Assembly: GCA_947502505.1 (NCBI GenBank)
Contig: CANNAE010000002.1
Span: 310,001 to 374,000, forward strand
Length of the DNA stretch: 64,000 bases
Direction: 5' to 3'
DNA from: an uncultured Planococcus sp.
Lineage (GTDB): Bacteria > Bacillota > Bacilli > Bacillales_A > Planococcaceae
Each line of letters starts with the position of its first letter. The first letter of the stretch is position 1. The position numbers and the translations under genes are program-made. Below the pieces are notes generated by a model, which was given only the letters and a program-made list of their open reading frames with translations, was not told where the DNA came from and searched no databases. This document shows positions 1-7,583 of this stretch, in pieces.

Positions 1-150
1 TTTTCGAAGCCACCTCAATAGCAATACTCGCTTACTGGTATACTATAACCTCCTCATCTGTAAATATTTGATAACATGTACTATACTAAAATGAATAATT
101 TTTTCAAAACCGTGTTTGAAAAATTAAGTTATCTATCATTGGAGGCAATT

Positions 151-1317
151 ATGACTATATTAGATCTTTGGAAAACCAGTAGGAGTAGTTTCGAAAACAA
201 AACAATTGAACAAATTTTGTCTTTTTCTGGAACCGGTAAACTTACTGATTCAAGTGAAACATCGATAGAGTTAAAACATTTTCTTGATCATATGCCAATT
301 GATTATTTGGAAAGGTATGCTCACGATTGTTTAGATCAAAATTTCCCTAACAGCGGACTTGTATTGCAAGACATCACAAACCAAATAGGAAAAAGAATTG
401 GTTTTGATGTGAAGTATGGTCTTTATCAAGGACGCAAAGGAAGCATCGGTTACGATGGTCTTTGGAAAGCAATCGACTCGCATAGTATTGTTGTGGAAGT
501 AAAGACAACAGATGCTTATAGAATAAATTTAGATACAATAGCAAAATACAGAAAACAGCTGATTGCCCAAGAGTCTATTACTTCAGAAAAATCATCTATT
601 CTTATAATAGTAGGAAGACAGGACACAGGAGATTTAGAAGCTCAAATTAGAGGTTCCAAACACGCCTGGGACGTTAGGGTCATAAGCGTTTATGCCTTAA
701 TAAAGTTAATGAAACTTAAAGAACAATTAAATACTAGACAAACATTTAATCAAATTAATGAATTGCTAAAACCACTAGAATATACGAGGGTTGATAACCT
801 AATTGATATTGTTTTTAATGCTTCAGAAGATATTAATTCAAATGATGAGAATACAATAAACAAGGACTCGTTAGAAGATAATTTAACTAAAGAAAATCGG
901 GCTAGTTACCATGATTTGTGCATTGCTCGATTAGAAGAAAAATATTCGACAAATTTTTTAAAACAAGGAAAGTCATTCTATATAGACAACACTAATAGTC
1001 AACATTTTGTCTGTATAGTTTCGAAAGAATATCCTAAAAAGGACAGTATTCGATATTGGTATGCTATCCATCCAAGGCATATTGAATTTCTTAACCAAAG
1101 CACCGCTTCAAATATTGCTTTTGGATGTGGATCAGAAAAGAAAATTATTATAATCCCAACAGAAATTTTCATTAACCACATTGATGAGTTTCGCATTACT
1201 ACTAAAGATAATGGAAATTTTTATTGGCATATAGACATCATTGAAAAAGATAAAGAATATTTTTTACTTCTATCCAATTCTAAAAATCAAGTTAATGTGA
1301 CAAAATATTTCTACTAA
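151..1317 (+). CDS. PD-(D/E)XK restriction-endonuclease-like protein
   Basis: A 388-aa protein I read as a probable nuclease of the restriction-endonuclease fold. The sign is the pattern G-Y-D102-G-L-W followed 14 residues on by V-V-E116-V-K118-T-T, the D...ExK arrangement of PD-(D/E)XK active sites. The residues after about 270 form a separate beta-rich domain, possibly for target recognition (inference). An upstream in-frame ATG at 76 exists, but GGAGG at 141-145 lies six bases before the ATG at 151, so 151 is the start. The gene is AT-rich and converges on the six-gene methylase/helicase operon, from which it is separated by one small gene and a terminator. It may be a solitary restriction enzyme or an accessory of that operon. 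The fold call is fairly safe; target and activity are unknown. Confidence 0.65.
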   Translation: MTILDLWKTSRSSFENKTIEQILSFSGTGKLTDSSETSIELKHFLDHMPIDYLERYAHDCLDQNFPNSGLVLQDITNQIGKRIGFDVKYGLYQGRKGSIGYDGLWKAIDSHSIVVEVKTTDAYRINLDTIAKYRKQLIAQESITSEKSSILIIVGRQDTGDLEAQIRGSKHAWDVRVISVYALIKLMKLKEQLNTRQTFNQINELLKPLEYTRVDNLIDIVFNASEDINSNDENTINKDSLEDNLTKENRASYHDLCIARLEEKYSTNFLKQGKSFYIDNTNSQHFVCIVSKEYPKKDSIRYWYAIHPRHIEFLNQSTASNIAFGCGSEKKIIIIPTEIFINHIDEFRITTKDNGNFYWHIDIIEKDKEYFLLLSNSKNQVNVTKYFY

Positions 1318-1319
1318 AT

Positions 1320-1559
1320 TTAATTATCCTCCTCTATTAAAGGATATTTATAAAAAGAGCTATAGAATCGAATTTTTTTGTATTTAATGATAAGATCTTT
1401 TGCCTGCTCAACGGAAACGTAAACTATGTGTTCTCTAAGTACCATTCCTTGAACAAGTTCATAATCTACACACACAATATCACCCACGTATTTATTTTCT
1501 ATGTATCTTTTCCATCTAAATGTATCTATATTTTTCCCTAGTATAAGATGTAGTATCAT
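1320..1559 (-). CDS. hypothetical 79-aa protein
   Basis: Small AT-rich ORF that I do not recognise. It has no clear membrane segment or motif and is rich in Tyr, Ile and Lys. A run of GGGGGAT lies about nine bases before the ATG at 1559; an in-frame TTG at 1565 sits too close to that site, so I prefer the ATG. The stop is two bases past the end of the converging nuclease-like gene, and a bidirectional terminator (1585-1621) separates it from the methylase operon, so it needs its own promoter. It could be a small accessory or immunity-type partner of a neighbour, but nothing in the sequence shows this. Confidence 0.4.
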   Translation of the reverse strand: MILHLILGKNIDTFRWKRYIENKYVGDIVCVDYELVQGMVLREHIVYVSVEQAKDLIIKYKKIRFYSSFYKYPLIEEDN

Positions 1560-1584
1560 CTTCAAAATCCCCCAAATTTTCTTT

Positions 1585-1621
1585 AAAAAACAACCTGCCC
1601 TTTTAAGGCAGGTTGTTTTTT
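1585..1621. terminator. bidirectional intrinsic terminator
   Basis: AAAAAACAACCTGCC and GGCAGGTTGTTTTTT form a perfect 15-bp stem around a 7-nt loop, with an A run on one side and a T run on the other. It closes the six-gene operon, whose last stop codon lies inside the right arm at 1620. Confidence 0.9.
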
Positions 1622-2540
1622 AAGCTAAAAATGCTAAATCAATGTCTTCAGACTCAATTCCTTTTAAATCAATTGAATACATTATTTTTACTATATGATC
1701 TAAAAATTCATTTGGGACTGCTTCTCTAAAGTTGATCAACGGAAATTTTTCGTCGATAGGATAGGACTTCATTTCATATAGTCGATATTTTTCTTCTCTA
1801 GATAAAGAGTTTTTCTCAAATCCTTGATTAATTAATGCTTGCTCTAACTTCGCTTTAGGATAGCCTGCTTTATCCAACAAATCCACTGTTTCATTAATCG
1901 ACTTTCCATCTTCAGCTTTTTCGAACCTGCAAAAAATCAAAAATTGATTTCTAGCAGCATTTAACTGAAATTGATTAGAGATTTGAATAATATTGTCTGT
2001 TCTTAAGGTAGTAGACTTCACTTCATACATGCCTATGTTACTTTCTATATCTACCGTAGCTTGTAAATGCCCACTCCATACCGTAGAAGTGTTTATATTA
2101 TAGAGCCATAATAAAGCAGTCAATTCCCCCAAGATACTATAAGGTTCTTTTGAAACAGCTTTATTCCCAATTAGTTGCTTGTAGCTAGACCACCATTCTA
2201 CCGGATTGTTTAGAAGATGTTTTCTGTCTTCACCATCAGAACCAGGGTCTACTAAAATAGAACATATCGAAGCAAATTCATACCTGAATTCTTCATTCCC
2301 TGAAGTTAGACAAAGGAAATTTTTTTCTCCCTCATTTGTCACGATAAAGCGGGTTTGAAACACAGCACTTGAAAATCTTTCATTAACTTGGATATCAGGA
2401 TCGATTTCTACTGCTACTCCATACTTGCCATAATCACGAAATACCCAGTAGTCATAGTCACCCTTACCAGCTTGTAGCTTAACCATTTTTCCTGGCTGAA
2501 TGTTCGATAAATAACTTCTTATCTCCTCTACATTACTCAT
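1620..2540 (-). CDS. PD-(D/E)XK family protein (DUF4420), putative restriction subunit
   Basis: A 306-aa protein of the DUF4420 type, a family assigned to the PD-(D/E)XK nuclease superfamily and often found beside DNA methylases. The active-site signature is T-V-D164 followed by M-Y-E173-V-K175-S-T, preceded by a helix with I-L-G-E139-L typical of the fold. GGAGTGAGAAT precedes the ATG at 2540; an in-frame ATT upstream has no such support. It is the last gene of the operon, four bases after the methyltransferase stop, so it should be made together with the methylase that would protect host DNA. I infer that it is the DNA-cleaving subunit, with the Z1 helicase and MORC ATPase supplying ATP-driven steps. 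The function is inferred from context and motif only. Confidence 0.75.
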   Translation of the reverse strand: MSNVEEIRSYLSNIQPGKMVKLQAGKGDYDYWVFRDYGKYGVAVEIDPDIQVNERFSSAVFQTRFIVTNEGEKNFLCLTSGNEEFRYEFASICSILVDPGSDGEDRKHLLNNPVEWWSSYKQLIGNKAVSKEPYSILGELTALLWLYNINTSTVWSGHLQATVDIESNIGMYEVKSTTLRTDNIIQISNQFQLNAARNQFLIFCRFEKAEDGKSINETVDLLDKAGYPKAKLEQALINQGFEKNSLSREEKYRLYEMKSYPIDEKFPLINFREAVPNEFLDHIVKIMYSIDLKGIESEDIDLAFLA

Positions 2541-2544
2541 ATTC

Positions 2545-3903
2545 TCACTCCTTAAAATCATTAAGGCTATTTTTAACGGCCTCAGCTACTGCTTTCGATA
2601 AGAGAGGAGGGACCGCGTTACCTATTTGACGAAAAGCTTCGGTCATAGAGCAATTAAAGTAAAAATCATCCGGAAAAGATTGAAGACGGGCTGCTTCTCT
2701 CACAGAGATTCCACGAGCTTCCCAAGGATGTATATGACTATACGTGTCTGTGCTTAGATGAGCCACAAGTGTATGAGAAGGTTTAGAAGGATCTAATTTC
2801 TTCCATTTTGACAAAAACTTATTTATAGCATATGGAGGGACTATCGATTTCTTTAAAGCTTCATACAATTCCGGATGTGATTTTGCTCGTATTCCTCGCT
2901 TTGAACATTCTTTTGCCAAAATTTTCATTGCTAGATCATGAGCATCACGATAATTGTCATTCGGTTTCATTTCTTCAAAGATCTTAAAATCTCGTTTAGT
3001 TCTTCTAAAGCCATGACCACTTACAGAGGTTCTTTCGTTATTATTGAAAGATCTCATTAATCGTTGGTACTCATTTTGAGGAGAGCTTTTGTATGGAAGA
3101 GTAATTTCTGGTTTATATAATTTATATACGCTGTTAGAAGTCGGAAATAATGATGGCAGATCAGACAAAGCGTCGCCAGCTGTCACCCAAAAAGGCATAG
3201 AATGATCGGCTTTTCTGGGCTCAATAAAATGTTTATTCTCCCTAAGCTTCGGTATCCTAGATCCGTTAACAGTTTTCACAGAATCATCTGGTTTTTGGTG
3301 CGTTGGCATCGGCATTTCAATTTTTGCCGTAAATTCTCTTTTAATCGCTATTACGAAAACGCGCTCACGAATTTGAGGTACTCCATAATCTGCTGAGTTC
3401 AGCAGTGTCCAAGAAGCTTCATAACCTCGCTCCTCTAAAATTTCACAAACTCTTTCAGGTACATTCATCCCATTGTAATTAACCGATTCAGGAACATTTT
3501 CCATTACCACTGCTTTGGCATCCACAGTGAGAGCTGCTCTTAGAAAATCCTCGAATAAAAACCCTCGGCTGTCTTTAAATGCACTGCGATCTTCTCCCAA
3601 TGAATTTAATTTAGCTCTGCCTGCTAATGAGTAAGCTTGACAAGGCGGACCTCCTATAACTATAGGATTTTCAGTTTCCTGCAAAAAATCTTTGAAATTC
3701 GCGGTCGTAACATCTCCGCATAAATGTTCGTTCTCTATACCTTTTTTCCAGTGCAGATTATAGGATGCAGTATTCGCAGCAGCATCGTTTAGTTCCATTC
3801 CTGCTTCTATATAAAATCCTGCCTCTTGAAAACCAAGAGCCAATCCCCCGCATCCCGAAAATAAATCAAGGACTTTTAATTGTTTAGCAGCTGTCTTAGT
3901 CAA
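2545..3903 (-). CDS. DNA (cytosine-5-)-methyltransferase
   Basis: A 452-aa C5-cytosine methylase using S-adenosylmethionine. The ordered motifs are all visible: motif I F-S-G-C-G-G (15-20), motif IV G-G-P-P-C88-Q with the catalytic cysteine, motif VI E-N-V (135-137), motif VIII Q-I-R-E-R (177-181), and motif X R-Q-I-G-N-A-V near 425. The variable target-recognition region lies at roughly 200-370. It overlaps the upstream 224-aa gene by eight bases. The start is awkward: the TTG at 3903 is 13 bases from AAAGGAG, while two ATT codons just upstream are better spaced, so initiation is probably coupled to the preceding gene. In the operon it would modify the recognition site and protect the host. 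Confidence 0.93.
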   Translation of the reverse strand: MTKTAAKQLKVLDLFSGCGGLALGFQEAGFYIEAGMELNDAAANTASYNLHWKKGIENEHLCGDVTTANFKDFLQETENPIVIGGPPCQAYSLAGRAKLNSLGEDRSAFKDSRGFLFEDFLRAALTVDAKAVVMENVPESVNYNGMNVPERVCEILEERGYEASWTLLNSADYGVPQIRERVFVIAIKREFTAKIEMPMPTHQKPDDSVKTVNGSRIPKLRENKHFIEPRKADHSMPFWVTAGDALSDLPSLFPTSNSVYKLYKPEITLPYKSSPQNEYQRLMRSFNNNERTSVSGHGFRRTKRDFKIFEEMKPNDNYRDAHDLAMKILAKECSKRGIRAKSHPELYEALKKSIVPPYAINKFLSKWKKLDPSKPSHTLVAHLSTDTYSHIHPWEARGISVREAARLQSFPDDFYFNCSMTEAFRQIGNAVPPLLSKAVAEAVKNSLNDFKE

Positions 3904-4570
3904 AATAATCGAATAGCTCCTTTACGTAACCTCTCGTTCCTCCGTTATGGAGAGCCGGTTCAATCATTTTACCTCGAGTCGTATTTAATTTCATTACTTT
4001 ACGGAAAATACCCGCGCTCCTTCCTTTACGGGATACCTCAAGATTTCCGTAATAATTCATAATTTCTCTGTAAAGATCAATTCGATATCCTAAACTGCCT
4101 ATACGCTCAACAAGCTGTACAACATCATCGGTCGTATTGTTTTTTAAAATTTCTAATGTCTTCTCTTCTGAACCTTGCCATGAAAGGTGAATATACCACC
4201 ATAAAGATTTAAAATATATCCGTGTTGGATGACTGAAAAATCTAGTTTCATTAGCAGTCCATCGGCTGTATACAACATCAGGAAGCAAAACTAGAGAAAT
4301 GTATCTCCATTTTCCGTCTTGAGATGCATCCCTTTCAGAAAAGTTATATACTTCGTTTATTTTTTTATAAAAGTAAAGACCAAGCCGTAGATCATATTCA
4401 TACATGGAGCCGTTCGATTCAGCAATGGTACTTTTAATAGATTTAGAATACTCTATAATATCTTTTCTAAATTCATCACTCCCTTTGGGGAAAGATAAAT
4501 TTTCAAAATCTCTTTTACTTAATTCAGCAAACTTTTCCGCAGCATCTTTTCTACTTAGTTCTCCGATCAA
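3896..4570 (-). CDS. alpha-helical protein, probable DUF6339 family
   Basis: A 224-aa soluble, charged, mostly helical protein with many aromatic residues (for example S-L-W-W-Y-I-H-L-S-W near 125) and no catalytic motif I can see. It resembles DUF6339 proteins; I give this from memory. The TTG start overlaps the stop of the upstream 321-aa gene (TTGA) and follows GGAGGCGAAGGG, so translation is coupled. It ends with an eight-base overlap into the methylase. A helical protein of this kind is a recurrent member of MORC-Z1 restriction clusters, where it may act as a structural or specificity subunit (inference). Confidence 0.6.
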   Translation of the reverse strand: MIGELSRKDAAEKFAELSKRDFENLSFPKGSDEFRKDIIEYSKSIKSTIAESNGSMYEYDLRLGLYFYKKINEVYNFSERDASQDGKWRYISLVLLPDVVYSRWTANETRFFSHPTRIYFKSLWWYIHLSWQGSEEKTLEILKNNTTDDVVQLVERIGSLGYRIDLYREIMNYYGNLEVSRKGRSAGIFRKVMKLNTTRGKMIEPALHNGGTRGYVKELFDYFD

Positions 4571-5532
4571 AACCCTTCGCCTCCTACTCTAGACTCCCAG
4601 TCATTTCGTATCGAAGCTGCTAGTTTTTCTGGAGAAGATATATCCCAGTTAAATGTCGTTATAAAATAGAATATAGCCTCTCCAATGGAGCCGCTTTCGA
4701 AACCGTTGCCGTTCAAAATGTTCTGGCTGTCATCTTCTTTCATAACTTTTTCTACAATTACATGTAGTGCAGAACTGATTATCTCGGTCAGAACAGGGTT
4801 GTTCATCTGCTCTTTTTTACCACTAACAATATTGTAATTTTTATGAGCCATATTTAAATTGATAGCTATGTTTTCTTCCGTAAAGGAGTCACTCATAACA
4901 TCTGTGTAGTTGAACGTTACGTACCAAAGCGGAGCTTCAGGAGCATGCACTTCAACAATTGGGAAAGCTGAACTTTGCCCGTCTATTACGAAGTTCTTGA
5001 AATCCAATACTCCTAACACAGTTCCACTATTCGATGCATATGAAGGACTAACTACACTGGAGGGTTCTTCTAAGTAAAGTACTAATTCGACAGTTAATTC
5101 TCCAAAAAGCTTTTTCTCTGAGAATTTTAAAGTATGCTCAAGAACACATCTTCCTTCTATGCTTCTGTCTATAACTTTTACTTTTTCAGTACCTCTCTGC
5201 TTCGAACTTTTCGAGTGCCACCTCAACGCGAATCCGACTTTCGCATCGTCCGTTGCTACACCATTACCTCCAAATAAAAATTGAGGATTATTAATGTAAC
5301 ACTTGAAGTGTATATTCAAATCATGTTCGTTCACATCCCAAATTGCATCCTTATCTTCTATTAGAACAGTATTTTCATCTAAGCCCATTTCAAACTGAGC
5401 ATCGTCTTCTAAAACTAGTTTTCGGATTTGGCCATTCAAAGTGTGACTCAAAGAAACCGGCTCAGCTTCATACCCAATCTTCATAAATAATTTTTCATTC
5501 ATCTCACGATAAAACTTTAATTCACTGCTCAT
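4567..5532 (-). CDS. uncharacterised 321-aa protein of the MORC-Z1 operon
   Basis: I do not recognise this protein. It is soluble, looks mixed alpha/beta with several long beta-rich stretches between 60 and 240, and contains no nucleotide-binding or nuclease motif I can identify. AGAGGTG precedes its ATG, and the ATG overlaps the TGA of the MORC ATPase gene (ATGA), so it is translationally coupled to it. Its TTGA overlap with the next gene makes it a fixed part of the machine rather than a passenger. A role as DNA- or ATPase-binding adaptor is plausible but unproven. Confidence 0.6.
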   Translation of the reverse strand: MSSELKFYREMNEKLFMKIGYEAEPVSLSHTLNGQIRKLVLEDDAQFEMGLDENTVLIEDKDAIWDVNEHDLNIHFKCYINNPQFLFGGNGVATDDAKVGFALRWHSKSSKQRGTEKVKVIDRSIEGRCVLEHTLKFSEKKLFGELTVELVLYLEEPSSVVSPSYASNSGTVLGVLDFKNFVIDGQSSAFPIVEVHAPEAPLWYVTFNYTDVMSDSFTEENIAINLNMAHKNYNIVSGKKEQMNNPVLTEIISSALHVIVEKVMKEDDSQNILNGNGFESGSIGEAIFYFITTFNWDISSPEKLAASIRNDWESRVGGEGF

Positions 5533-7583
5533 GTATTTAGCACCTCTTTTGTAGCAACAGAAACTGCAGCTTGCACAAATGAATCATTTCTTGTAATTTT
5601 CATCTTCCCTTTAAGCTTCAACTTTTCGTTGCCAGTCCTAATCTCAATTCCGCTAATTACTTTGTTTATCTTGGTATAGTCATATTTAAACTGGAATTCT
5701 CTAAGTTTTTCAGCCGGATTTAAATACTTGTTATATTTAGCGTCATTAATTTCTTCAATGTAAATGTTTTCAACAGCAAGCGGGAATGGTGTTCCAATTC
5801 CCTTATCGCCTTCCCAACTGTTGCCTTTCATATGGCCTGTCTCAGAGGGTACAGTTAACTCAAATTGACCAATATGATTTTTCTCAACATTCAACTCGAA
5901 GACTATATCAAGTTTGTTGTTTTCGTTGATCTCTTGATCAATAATTTCGAATCCAGCTTTTCTAATTTGCGAGGTCCCCTTACCTCCTTTACCACCGCCC
6001 CCTCCTGCAGGTCCTGGACGTTTGCCGAAATTTTGTGGAGGTAATAATTTAGAAGCTAATGAACGGCTTAAGTAACTTCGTTTCCCTTTCTTAACTTCTG
6101 CACTGTCTTCGGCATAAGTTTGACGAATAGTTTTGTTAACATTATTTTGGATACGTGAAATAATCGTTATTTTTTTTTCCTCATCAATTAAATCTTTCCA
6201 TGATGTATGATCGGCTTTTTCACTTCTGCGCAAGTATTGTTCGAGATTTTTATATTTTTTCATGTATTCACTTTTAAATTCACTTTCAGAGTTTGGAACA
6301 AATACTCCGATAATAAATTGGGTTTTGTCTGCCGAAGGAATATCGGCACACCATGCGCCATCTATTTCGTAGTTTACAATCATCCCTGGTTGTCTTAAAT
6401 ATAAAATCAAGGGCGGATTTTGCCCTTCCTCTACTGCTTCCAAGTTACTGTATAAATAAGGGGTATACTGGTTTTCCGGAGGAAGCATATTCAAATCTTT
6501 CATATCGAATTTGCTGTATGCAATCTTTCCTGCATTTCCCCCTGCTGTTTCTTTAAAATCGATTCTTAAATTTATATCTTCAACACTGAAATCTGCAATT
6601 GTGTTGGCTTTTGATGAAATCTTATTTTTTGTTTTACTCAAAGCTGCATTATACATTTCTTGAACTAGCTGAAAGTATCTCTCCATTGAGTTGAACTGTA
6701 TCTTTTCACCTCCAACACGGGCATCTAACCAGCTTCCGTAAGGATACTTGGGATTATCAAGCCTTGGGCTATACCAGCGTTGGAACGCGATGGCTAGATA
6801 ATTATCAATTTTATTATTCCACCAAATTTGCTGATCCTTTGGCAACAACCTCTCTTCATCAATAAAAGGTATAATAATTTTAGTTCCGGTTTCTTCATCT
6901 TTATAAGGGTCTATTGAAAAAACCTGTAAAATCTCTGCTATTTCTTTTTCATTTGTTAGCGGGACAGTTGCATCTTCTGCAGACTCTTGCCCCCACCAAG
7001 CGATCCCTCTTTTCGGTTTATTGTCCATTGAAGGGAGTAAGGCTTCCGGTTTACTCTCATCTTCGACCATAGTAGCAGCTAGTCTATGCTCGTATTCTCC
7101 GTTTTCTTTTTGAATGCGCGAGTAGTAAAAAACTAAACCAATTCCAAAGCGGAAATAAACAGTTTTCCCTAATCCCCACGAACCGCCTGCACCCTCCTTT
7201 TGTTGAGGTATGCTGATTTCATATACTAATTTTTGCAGATTTCCATACTCATTGTCTTCTACTTCTTCAGCATAAAATGGACCTGTTAAACCTACGGTGT
7301 TTGTATCAGCAATATACAAGGCTTTTGCTGATTTAGCTCCAAACCTTTTCTTTAGGCCTTCTTGGATGCCGTTCATATGACCAATTAAATCATCAGCATA
7401 AAAATCTTTAGAACCGATATCCACTACGACCGAATCTTCTCGTCCGGCTGAAGCATCTAAACTGTTTTGCACTGCCTCTCGAATTAATAAATCGAGCAGA
7501 GGTGTATCGTTATTTTGCAATAATTTTAAAAGAGAGCTGCCTCTCTCTGCCATTCGAGCATGTTTAGCTACTTCAATTTTCAT
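5529..7583 (-). CDS. MORC/MutL-like GHKL ATPase
   Basis: A 684-aa protein with a Bergerat (GHKL) ATP-binding fold at its N terminus: L-I-R-E36-A-V-Q-N40-S-L-D43 (N box), I-A-D93-T-N-T-V-G-L (G1) and G-G-S-W-G-L-G-K (133-140, G2 lid). The order and spacing fit prokaryotic MORC-type ATPases, which are expected to dimerise like a clamp on ATP binding. A glycine-rich linker at about 520-537 joins it to a C-terminal beta-rich domain. The ATG at 7583 has AAGGTGAT before it and overlaps the Z1 gene by 11 bases; an in-frame TTG/ATG region further upstream lies inside Z1 and is less likely. Cellular role: ATP-driven subunit of a cytoplasmic restriction complex (inference from Iyer et al. 2008 and gene order). 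Confidence 0.82.
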   Translation of the reverse strand: MKIEVAKHARMAERGSSLLKLLQNNDTPLLDLLIREAVQNSLDASAGREDSVVVDIGSKDFYADDLIGHMNGIQEGLKKRFGAKSAKALYIADTNTVGLTGPFYAEEVEDNEYGNLQKLVYEISIPQQKEGAGGSWGLGKTVYFRFGIGLVFYYSRIQKENGEYEHRLAATMVEDESKPEALLPSMDNKPKRGIAWWGQESAEDATVPLTNEKEIAEILQVFSIDPYKDEETGTKIIIPFIDEERLLPKDQQIWWNNKIDNYLAIAFQRWYSPRLDNPKYPYGSWLDARVGGEKIQFNSMERYFQLVQEMYNAALSKTKNKISSKANTIADFSVEDINLRIDFKETAGGNAGKIAYSKFDMKDLNMLPPENQYTPYLYSNLEAVEEGQNPPLILYLRQPGMIVNYEIDGAWCADIPSADKTQFIIGVFVPNSESEFKSEYMKKYKNLEQYLRRSEKADHTSWKDLIDEEKKITIISRIQNNVNKTIRQTYAEDSAEVKKGKRSYLSRSLASKLLPPQNFGKRPGPAGGGGGKGGKGTSQIRKAGFEIIDQEINENNKLDIVFELNVEKNHIGQFELTVPSETGHMKGNSWEGDKGIGTPFPLAVENIYIEEINDAKYNKYLNPAEKLREFQFKYDYTKINKVISGIEIRTGNEKLKLKGKMKITRNDSFVQAAVSVATKEVLNT

